From positions 1 to 64,000 of the forward strand of contig QAYZ01000014.1 in assembly GCA_003054655.1 (NCBI GenBank): 64,000 nt of DNA. The letters are read 5' to 3'. The stretch is from Spartobacteria bacterium LR76 (lineage in GTDB: Bacteria; Verrucomicrobiota; Verrucomicrobiia; Chthoniobacterales; Terrimicrobiaceae). The notes under the pieces were generated by a model, which saw nothing but the letters and a program-made list of their open reading frames with translations, was not told the DNA's origin and made no database searches. Made by a program: the position numbers and the translations under genes. Below, one piece after another: positions 46,512 to 57,000 of the stretch (position 1 is its first letter; each line of letters opens with the position of its first letter).

Positions 46512-47185
46512 TGAAAAAACTATTAGCCATCCTGTTGCTGCTTAGCCCGGCGCTGCTCCATGCAGCGGGCGCCGAGGAGGGAGACCCCGTGGTCGCCAAG
46601 CTCCGCGAGGCCCTGCGCAACACCATGCTCCAGATGCGCGACGTGCAAGGCCAGCTCGCCAATGCCCAGGCCTCCCAGATCGCCAGCGACGCCAAGGTGA
46701 AGGAACTCACCGCCCAGAACGACAAGCTCACCAAGCAGATGATCGAGGACAAGAACGCCTCGACCAATACCATCGCCGAACTCAACACCCGGCTGGAGGA
46801 GCAGGGCGTCGTCATCCAGAAGCTCAACGCCACCGTCGACCAGTGGAAGCGCGGCTACAACGAAGCCACCGCCCTGGCTCAGAAGAAGGAGGCCGAGCGC
46901 GCCAAGGCCGCCGCCCAGATCATCAAGCTCGACCGCATCGTGGCCGACCAGCAGATCAAGAACGTCCAGATGTACAAGGTCGGCACCGAGATCCTCGACC
47001 GTTACGAGAAGTTCGGCCTCGGCGAGGCCATCCTCGCCCGCGAGCCCTTCGTCGGCATGACGCGCGCGAAGTTCCAGACCCTCATGCAGGACTATCAGGA
47101 CAAGCTCGTCGACCAGCGCATTTCCAGCACCAGCAGCAGTACTACCAGCCCAACTTCCAGCAGCAATGAAAGCCGTAACCATTAG
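46511..47185 (+). CDS. Exported coiled-coil protein
   Basis: The 224-residue protein has a signal peptide (MKKLLAILLLLSPALLHA), an extended coiled-coil (about residues 28-165, with ELTAQNDKLTKQMIEDKN and LNTRLEEQGVVIQKLNATVD) and a Ser/Thr/Asn-rich tail. It overlaps both the porin stop and the start of the isomerase gene. No enzyme motif is present. A periplasmic scaffold or chaperone for the giant adhesin is plausible from context only. Confidence 0.75.
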   Translation: MKKLLAILLLLSPALLHAAGAEEGDPVVAKLREALRNTMLQMRDVQGQLANAQASQIASDAKVKELTAQNDKLTKQMIEDKNASTNTIAELNTRLEEQGVVIQKLNATVDQWKRGYNEATALAQKKEAERAKAAAQIIKLDRIVADQQIKNVQMYKVGTEILDRYEKFGLGEAILAREPFVGMTRAKFQTLMQDYQDKLVDQRISSTSSSTTSPTSSSNESRNH

Positions 47186-48041
47186 CATCATCCTCCTCGC
47201 CGCCGCGCTGACCGTGCGCGCGCAGGACGCCACCACCGTCATCGCCAAGGTCGGCGACACCGAGCTCAAGGCCAGGGACCTCGCGCCCTACCTCGCCTCG
47301 CTGTCCGCCGACGACCGCGCCGCCCTGACCAAGAACCCCGCCCTCCTCAACCAGGTCGTGCGTTCGTTGATCCTTCAGCAGGTGCTCCTGAAAGAAGCCC
47401 TCTCGGCCAACTGGGACAAGCGCCCCGAGGTCGTCGAGCAGCTTGAGCGCCTGCGCAAGAACGCCATCGCCGAAGACTACCTCGTCACCGTCGCCAAGGT
47501 GCCCGACAACTACCCCGGCGAAACCGAACTCAAGACCGCCTACGACGCCCGCAAGGACCAGCTCCAGCTCCCGAAGCAATACCAGCTCGCCCAGATCTTC
47601 ATCGGAGCCGATGACGCCAACGCCCAGGCCAACCTCGACGCCGTAACCAAGGCGCTCAAGGCCGCCAACGCCGACTTCGCCGCCATCGCCAAGGACAAGA
47701 GCCAAGAACCCCAAAGCGCCGCCCGCGGAGGAGAAATCGGCTGGCTCACCATCGCCGCCGTCCAGCCCGAGATCCGCGAACGCCTCGCCAATGCTAACAA
47801 AGGCACCGTCACCGAAGCCATCCGCCTTCCCGACGGCTGGCACATCATCAAGGTCCTCGACGTGCGCGAACCCCGCACCGCCACCCTCGAGGAGGTCAAA
47901 CCCCGCCTCATCGAGGTCCTGCGCAACGAACGCGCCAAGTCCAACCGCGAAGCCTACCTCGCCCAGCTCCAGCAAAAGAACCCCGTCTCCCTCAACGAAC
48001 TCGCCCTCGGCTCCATCCTCGCCGGACCAGTCAAAAACTAA
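47166..48041 (+). CDS. Parvulin-type peptidyl-prolyl isomerase, SurA/PpiC-like
   Basis: The 291-residue protein has a signal peptide (cleavage near VRA-QDA) and a helical SurA-like N-terminal part. The rotamase (PpiC) domain spans about residues 135-240 (QLAQIFIGADDANAQANLD, ARGGEIGWLTIAAV, GTVTEAIRLPDGWHIIKVLD). A helical tail follows. Periplasmic chaperones of this type keep outer-membrane and TPS substrates unfolded. It ends 15 bp before the giant tpsA, so a dedicated TpsA chaperone is likely. Confidence 0.92.
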   Translation: MKAVTISIILLAAALTVRAQDATTVIAKVGDTELKARDLAPYLASLSADDRAALTKNPALLNQVVRSLILQQVLLKEALSANWDKRPEVVEQLERLRKNAIAEDYLVTVAKVPDNYPGETELKTAYDARKDQLQLPKQYQLAQIFIGADDANAQANLDAVTKALKAANADFAAIAKDKSQEPQSAARGGEIGWLTIAAVQPEIRERLANANKGTVTEAIRLPDGWHIIKVLDVREPRTATLEEVKPRLIEVLRNERAKSNREAYLAQLQQKNPVSLNELALGSILAGPVKN

Positions 48042-48056
48042 CCCTTCCGCCCTCGC

Positions 48057-51000
48057 GTGAAACTCCTCCGCACCACGATCGTCCGCCGCCTGAGCCGTCC
48101 CACGGGACTGCTCATTGCGGCGCTCTGCCTGCTAGCCCTGGTCCGCCTCGGCTACGCCGGCGACATCCTGCGCGGAGGAGCAGCCAATATTCCCGGGAAG
48201 CGAAGCGGCTCGTCGGCGACTTCCTCGGCATCGAATGAAGCCGCGGCGAATGTCAACGCGGCAGCCAAGGATCGTCTTGCGCGTACTACCGCCGCCGTGA
48301 ACGCGGTCAAGAACATGCAGCAGAAGGCTGCTGCCGCCGCTTCCGTACCCGATGGATTGGGGACAGGGGGTCTCAAGGTTCTCGAAGGAGCCGGCGCCCG
48401 TTGGACCGGCGCGAGCTTGCCGACCCAGAGCGGTACTACCGTCAATATCCGGCAGAATGAAGCCCAGGCGATTCTTCACTGGGAGACATTCAATGTGGGA
48501 CGACAAACGAACCTGAATTTCGACCAGAGCAAAGGCGGTTCCGATGTCGGGAAATGGGTCGCCTTCAACAAGGTTTTCGACCCGTCCGGAAAGCCGTCGC
48601 AGATTCTCGGCCAGATCAATGCTCAGGGACAGGTTTATATCATCAATCAAAACGGTATTATCTTCGGCGGCGGCAGCCAGGTGAATACCCGCGCGCTGGT
48701 GGCCTCCTCTCTGCCGATCAACGACAACCTGATCGAGCAAGGCTTGTTGAACCTTTCGGCTACCAGTCCGGAGTTCCTCTTTTCGGCCATTACCCAGGGT
48801 ACGTTTGTTCCTCCGACGGCGCTTACGACCGATGGCCGTCCTGGCGCTGTCCAGGTGGAGAAGGGGGCTGTCATTGAAGCGACCGTCTCCGGGGATGGAA
48901 ACGGCGGGCGGGTCGCGCTGGTCGGCCCTACCGTACGCAATAGCGGACGTATCACCACCCCGGCAGGCCAGACGATCTTGGCGGCCGGACTTCAGGTGGG
49001 GTTCGATGCTCATGACAGTGCCGACCCGAGCTTGCGAGGACTCGATACCTACATCGGCGCGGTTGGCAGTTACGCAGGCGAGGTGGTCAATGACGGCGTT
49101 ATTGAGGCCGCCGCCGGCAGCATCACCATGGCAGGCAAGACCCTGCGGCAAAACGGAGTGATCGATAGCGTGACCACCGTCACCCTGAACGGGCGCATCG
49201 ATCTTCAAGCCAGTTATAACGCAGTCCCCAACTATAGCTACGACCCGGCATCGCCTTCAGGGACCACGACCTTTCTGCATCAGGACTCCGGAAGTGTTCT
49301 TTTCGGCGACGGAAGTGTCACCCGGGTCCTGCCCGACCTCGAAAGCGCCCTCACCACGGTGGGAACGGAATTGCCGCTTTCCTCTCAAATCAATGTCCGC
49401 GGTCGGGACGTTTACTTCGGCGCTGATGCCATGATGCAGGCATCGAGCGGTGAAGTGACTATCCAGGCCGGGACATGGGCTCCTGTGACGGTTACCACTT
49501 CCGGCACCGAGCAACAAATCACCAGATCAGGCAAGGAGTTCCTCTACAACGCAGGCAACGTCTATCTGGAGTCGGGGGCCTTCATCGACGTGGCGGGAAT
49601 CACGGACGTCGCGGTACCGCTGGAAAACTCGATCGTTACCGTCCAGTTGCGAGGAAACGAACTGGCCGTATCGCCGCTGCAGCGCGACAGCGCGGTACGC
49701 GGCACCAGCCTCGTTATCGATCTCCGGAAGATCGGCACGTATAATGGACGGAGCTGGATCGGTACACCTCTGGGCGATACATCTGCGTTTGCTGATGTTA
49801 TTCAGCGGACGGCCGGTCAGCTCTCGGTGGCCGGCGGCACGATCGATATCGAAGCTGGCGGCGCGGTGATCGCAAAGCGAGGATCGATCCTCGACGTCTC
49901 CGGCGGCTATTCCGTCATGCAGGGCGGAACGGTCAAGACGAGCCGCCTCCTGGTGGATGGAAACCTCGTGTCTATTGAGGACGCGACCCCGGATAGGGTG
50001 TATGACGGGATCTATTCTGGAACTTCCACCCGCAGCCACGCGAAGTGGGGCGTCTCCAAAACCTACGCGCTTCCATTGGCTCCGGAGGGTGCATCCATGC
50101 AGAGTGATTATATCGAGGGAGCGGCCGGCGGCACTCTTCGGATCACGGCCCCGACCATGGCTCTGGACGGCGATTTGATTGGTCGTACCATTGATGGCAC
50201 TCGGCAGTTGCGAGGCAGTGATTCCACCAGCGAGCTGGCGCCAGGATCTTCCCTGCGCCTTGCCTTTGAAAAGGACGGCTCGGCCCTCTTCTTCGGCGAT
50301 TATCGAAGGTTGTCTCCCACGCCCCCCACCGTCACTTTCGGCCAGGAAGGAGCCGAGGGAGGGATTGCGGAGTTTGTTGAGCAGGCGGAGAGTTTGCTCG
50401 CGCCTCAACGGCAGGGCTCGTTCTCGCTCGCCGCCGATTTCTACACGCGTTCCGGCTTCAGTTCCGTCGATATCGAAAACTCGGCAGGAGACTTTGAGCT
50501 GCCATCGGGCGTTTTGATCGAGATGCCGGCCGAGGGGACGCTGGCTGTGACCTCGCGCAATGCACGTGTCGAAGGATCGATTCGCAGCCCGGGCGGTACG
50601 ATCTCCATCACGTCTTACAACCTGTCGAAATACGCCGCAGCCCTTCTGCGTGCTGACAATACGAGCCAGACACCCGACCCCGCAGGCGGAGCAGGATCGG
50701 TTCTCGTCGGAAGCAGTTCGCGTCTGGACGTGTCTGGATCGATTGTCGACGACCGGGTCGAGCTCGCTGGTGATGTGCTTCACCCGATAGCGATAAAGGG
50801 AGGATCGGTTTCACTCATCGGCTACGACGTCGAGCTCCGGCAAGGGGCGGTGATCGACGCATCGGGAGGCGTCTATGCCTCGTCCGGCGGCGGCATGACC
50901 TATGGCGATGGCGGCAGTATCAAGATCGAGGCCGGCAATGATCCCGGGTTTGCCTCGCTGCTCGGGGGGAGGCTGCTGCTCGGGGCTGATCTGCGCGGCT

Positions 51001-54000
51001 ACTCCGGAGCTGACGGCGGCTCTCTTTCCATCAAGGCGCCGATGATCCAGATCGGCGGCCTTGGCGCTGATCCTGATACGCTTCTTCTCCAGCCTTCGTT
51101 CTTTAGTCAAGGAGGGTTCTCCCAATTTAATCTCACGGGCATCGGGCGCCCTGCTGCGACCGCTGCCGCTGCGAGTGTCGTACAGTCCTTCGATCCCGCA
51201 ATCTATGTGGCACCCGGAACCACGATCGCACCATATAGTGAGAGCCTGACCTATGATGCGAGAATCAACGGAGCAACCAGTGACAGCCTCCAGAGGATGG
51301 TAAAGCCGCTCGGTGAGAGGACTCCGGTAAGCATAGGGTTATATTCCCAAACCATTCGCAACGAACTGATCGATCCCGTGACCTCCATCGCAGGCCAGGG
51401 ACTGGTGGTGCGGCGAGGGGATATCGTGATTTCCCAAGGGGTCAAGATCGCCACGGAACCCGGCGGATCCATTACCCTCGACGGATCGACGGTCGCTGTC
51501 TTCGGCAGCCTGATCGCACCCGGTGGGGAGATAACCATCACCGGGGATGATTCCTTCCCGCTGAATTCGGTCGATGCGCAGGCTGCGCTTTTCGCTCGCA
51601 CGACTGTCTATCTGGACTCCTCCGCCCGGCTCTCTGCTGCGGGCGTTGTCGTGCCTTTCAGCGATCCGTATGGACGTCGTATCGGCACCCTGTTTGATGG
51701 AGGTGCCATTTCTGTAAGCGGCAATATTGTTGCGGAGTCCGGGGCGATCCTGGATGTGTCCGGTGCCTCGGCCACGCTGGAATACCATCCCTCCCGTCTG
51801 GGACAGGATATGACATCCCTTGTAAGCGCACGCTCCGGCGTTCTTGCCAAACCTTACGGTTTGCAGGTCGTTGCGGTGAGAGTTGATTCCGACGGCGGTT
51901 CGATCGAGCTGGCTGGAGGACAGATGCTGTATTCCCAGGCGGAGCTATACGGTGCCGCAGGCGGGCCCTCCGCGGCAGGCGGCACTCTGGCGGTGTCTTC
52001 CGGTCGGTTTTACATCAACAACACCACGGACCGTACCTCCTCCGATATCAACCTGATAGTCACCCAGTCTGCCAGCGGCCTTGGGGATGCGCCTCGCGGC
52101 GTGGGGCTGGCCGTCAGCGACCGCTCCGGCTCGGTCCTCGCTGGCATCGGCCGGTTTTCGGTGGATGCTTTTGACCGTGGGGGCTTTGATTCCCTCGACC
52201 TCGGCTTCAACTACGTGGAAGCATCTCCATTTTCCTACGGAGGAAATGTCCGATTCGAGGGAGACGTCAATATCACCGCTCGAGGTTCGCTCCGTGTGGC
52301 CGCAGGCGGCGTCATTGAGGCAACGGGCTCTGTTTCCCTGGCGGCTTCCTATGTCGCGGTGGGCCAGGAGTTCCGGGCTCCGCTCAACCCGAGCGATATC
52401 TATGTGCCCTTTCAGCGCGTAAATCCTGCCGATCCCACCCAGGTGCAGAACTACGGTCTCGCTCCGACAAACGGCTCCGGCAGCCTCCGGATATCGGGCG
52501 ACCTCATCGATATCGGCACCCTCTCGTTGCAAAAGATCGGGAATGCGTCTCTCATTGCCGCGGGTGGAGACATACGTGGCAATGGCACCCTGAATATTGC
52601 TGGCAGCCTCTCGCTCACCGCCGCGCAGGTTTATCCCACCACGCTCGCCGATTTCAAAATCTTCGCCTATGACTCGGCCGCAGGCCCTGGCTCCGTCACC
52701 ATTTCAGCCTCAGGCCGCGCCCAGGCCCCGCTCTCCGGTGCCGGCAACCTGGCGATCTATGCCTCGCAGATCACCCAGAGCGGCGTGCTGCTGGCCCCAT
52801 TTGGAACGATCACTCTCGGATGGGATGGAACGGATCTGGACACCTCCGATGCTGATCTCGACGCTCCCTTCGACATCATTTCCAGGGGTGCCCAGGCCAC
52901 GCCGACCTCCAGCAGTGTCGTTCTTGCCAGCGGCAGTGTGACTTCCGTATCGGGCCTGGACTACTGGACGGGCGAGCAAATCCTCGTGCCGATTGGCCGC
53001 AGCTCGGATGGCTTGTCGATCATCGACGCCCGTGGCATCAATGTCACCGTCTCCGGCCTGCCGGAAAAGCAGGTGCTTATCGCCGGACAGAGTGTGACTA
53101 CCGAGGCTGGCTCCGTGGTCGATCTGCGCGGCGGAGGCGACCTTTTTGCCTACCGCTGGGTGTCTGGCAACGGTGGTACCACCGACGTTCTCGGCGTGGG
53201 CACCACGGAATGGTCCGCAGGGTCATCCTACGAATCAGGTGCCCTGGTGAGCTACGGAGGGAAAACCTGGTCGGCTCGCGTGGCGATCGACCCCGAGGAC
53301 TTTGCTCAAGGTGCTGGTCCCACCCCCGCCACCGGTCGTTATTGGCTTAGCCTCCCGGAGTCGTACGCCATCGTCCCGGGCTATACCAGCGGGTTCGCTC
53401 CCTATTCCGCTTTTAACACCGGCAGCAATTCCGGCCTGCTTGAGGGCGACGCCGGATTCGTGGACCCGGGTCTCGCTACGGGCAGCCAGATCACTCTGCG
53501 CGGCGTGAGCGGACTGCCCGACGGGACATACACGCTTTTGCCCAGCCGGTATGCGCTGCTCCCGGGTGCCTATCTCGTGACGCCGACATCTGATTCGCTG
53601 CGACTCGGCTATGTGAATTCGGAAGGAGCCACCATTACCAGCGGGTTCATTACCAGCAGTTTCAACACCCCGGAGGAGAGCCCCGCCCTGCAAAGCGTGT
53701 TTGAAGTTGTCTCTGCCGACGTCCTTGGCAATCGAGCCCAGTACGAGGTCTTCGATTTGAGCGCGTTCCTTACCGAGGCTGCGGTTCGACTAGGGGTGGA
53801 CGAGGTCCAGCGTCGCCCGGCTGACTCCGGTTATCTCAGCCTGCACGGCAACACCGCGCTCAGTCTTTCCGGCAGCGTTTTATCCAGGCCGACTGCCGAC
53901 GGCGCACGGGGCTCGCGCATCGATATCAGCAGCCTTTCCGACATCACCATCGGCAATATTGCCTCCTCCGGCATCGTGCTGGATCCTGCGGTCCTGAATG

Positions 54001-57000
54001 CCTTCGGGGCCGAAAGCCTCGTGATCGGCGGCCAGCGAAAGTTCTCCGATGACGGCGCGACCTTGACCGTGCGCACCCCGAATATCATCGTGAACAACGC
54101 AGGCGCGCCTCTGGTCGGGTCTGATATCACCCTTGCCGCGCTGAATCAGCTTAGCTTCCTGGCGGGTTCTTCCATCATCGCGAATGGGAGCCGGAGCGAG
54201 GCGGCGGATACCTACCTGCTCACCGGCCGCGGAGCTGCCGTGCGCGTGAGCGTAGACCGTTCCGCCCAGATTTCACGGACGGCGCCCACCAGTTCAAATC
54301 TCGCCCACCTTGTGATTCAGGACGGTGTTTCGATCAGCGGCGCGGCGGCGATCCTGGACTCCAGCTATTCATTTGAGATCGGCCAGGCCGCTTCCCTCAA
54401 CGCAGATACGCTGACATTTGGGGCCGGCCAGATCAGCATCGTGCTGGCCGGTAATCCCGTGCTGGCGGGGTCCACCGTCCCTCAGCATCTTGTCCTTGCG
54501 GGTTCATTGCTGCAAGCCGTTCAGCAGAGCGATTCGCTTACGCTCAAGACTTACCAGAGCAGCATCGACATCTATGGAGACGGTGTGTTTGGCAGTTCGT
54601 CTTCGCTCTCTTTGGAGACAGGCAGCATACGCGGGTTTGGGCAGACGGGCGCAGGTGCGACGCTCCAGACAGGGATATTGCAACTCTCCAACCCTGCCGA
54701 CATCGCTGCCGCCGGGTCGATCATTGCTCCCTCGGGCAGCCTGATCGTCAATGCGGATAACGTCATCCTGGCGGGGGGTGAGATCGCTCTTTCGCAGTTT
54801 GCTAATGTCATAATCAACTCGCGGAGGGGGGTGCTGTTCTCCGGCGATGGAGACCTCGCCGTCGAGAAGGATATCACCATCAACACCCCGGTCCTTGCTG
54901 CAAGCAACGGCGCCGATCAGGGCATCAGCTCCGGAGGGCTTGTTCAGATTAACGATCTGGGCGAGGCCGGAAATGTCAGCAGCGGATTGGGCGCAAGCCT
55001 CGCGATCAAGGGATTGGCGGTTTCTGTGAATTCCGACATCAGCCTGCCCAGCGGCTTGCTCGAGCTGCGAGCCACCGGCGGTGATGTGACGATCGGCGGC
55101 CAGCTTAGCGTCGCAGGCATCACCCAGAGTTTCTATGACACGCAGGCATCGTCGAACGGCGGGACCGTCCGGCTGATCTCCGATACCGGCGATGTTGTTT
55201 TGGCCGCCGGAGGCCATGTCAGCGTGGATTCCCAGGCCGAGGCGGGAGCGATTATCGTCGAGGCCGCCAATGGAGAGTTCCTCTCGCAGGGCACTATTAG
55301 CGGACGCTCTGGGGATGGCCTCCAGGGAGGCGACTTTGCCCTGGATGCGTGGGAGCTTCCTTCCTTCTCCGCGCTGAACACCCTTTTGACATCCGGCGGA
55401 TTCGACGGAACCCAGCAAATCCGTGTGCGCAATGGCAATGTACTGGTTTCTGGCCTTGTCCGTGCCAATGACTTCTCGCTCTCGGCCGACCGGGGATCGA
55501 TCACCGTGGCGGGAACCATCGATGCCAGCGGGTTTACGGGCGGATCGATTGTCCTCTCAGCCAAAGGTGATCTGGTGCTCCTGGCCGGTTCTCTCCTGGA
55601 CGCTTCCGCCCGCTACTTTGATAATGCAGGCAAGGGAGGAAACATCAGGCTCGAGACCCAGAGCGTTCTCGATATCCGCTCCGGATCAGATATCGACTTG
55701 TCCGTTGATGAGTATGTCGCCGGAGGCTACCAGACGCCGGGCAGCAGCGCGTTTTACGGGCAATTCCAAGGAACCCTGCATCTCCGGGCGCCTCGTATCG
55801 GGAATGATGTTGCGATCAACTCCATCCAGGGTCGCATAGAAGGAGCATCCTCCATCCTGGTGGAAGCCTATCGCGTATACGATCGGACGGGTGTCGGCAC
55901 CCTCGACAATACCCTGCGCGATACCATGAATGCGGATAATGCCAGCTTCATGAACGCGGGTTATGCCGCGATGGAGGCGAGATTGCTCAGCGGCAATCCC
56001 AATGTGGGCGATGTCTCTCCCGTCCTCGTCATTGCTCCCGGAGTCGAAATCATCAACACCACCGGCGATCTGGTCCTCGGCACCTCGACCTCAAGCAATA
56101 CGGCGGACTGGAATCTCGCCACCTTCCGATACGGACCCAAGGGAGCGCCGGGTGTGCTCACCCTGCGGGCGGCCGGCGATATTGTTTTCAATAATGCTCT
56201 CAGCGATGGCTTTAACGCCGTGAGCGCCACGGCCGCCAATGGAAACTCCAGCCTCTGGCTGGCGACCCTGATGGCTATCAATTCGGCCCTCCCGATCAAT
56301 ACGCAGTCATGGTCCTACCGCATTGCCTCCGGTGCCGATTTCACCGGGGCGGACTTCCGTTCGTTGCAGTCTGCCGAGGCCCTCATTGCCTCTGGAAAAG
56401 GCTCCGTTATTGTCGGTGAGTTCTATGCCGCCGTGCCAAACACCGCCGCCAACGCGGTCGGGCAGAACGGCCTGACGGCCAACAGCCTCGCCATCACGGG
56501 CAGTGGCTCCCGCACCCGATATGAGGTGGTGCGCACCGGTACGGGATCGATCGATATTGCCGCGGGCATCGACGTCCAGTTGCGCAATCAGTTTGCCACC
56601 ATCTACACTGCGGGCGTCGCTCTCCCCACTCCCACGCAGATCTTCCAGCCGGGCGACTTTGTCGTGCCATTGAACAGGCCTACCGGTCACCCGGCGCAGG
56701 ATCCCATCACCCAGGGAGCCATCCAGCAAGCCTACGCCCCGGTCTATGCCATGGCGGGGGGAGACCTGGCGATCTCGGCCCAGCGCGATATTGGAAGGTT
56801 CACGCTGTATAACGGGGAGATCATCGCGGACAGTTCGCGCCAGCTTCCGACCAACTGGCTCTACCGTCGCGGCTATGTGGATCCCACCACCGGATTGTTC
56901 GGCGTCGGCGGCGTCACCACCAGCTCTCCGACGACGACGTTCAACGACCCGTCCGCCTCGACCACGTGGTGGATCGACTACAGTAATTTCTTCCAGGGCT

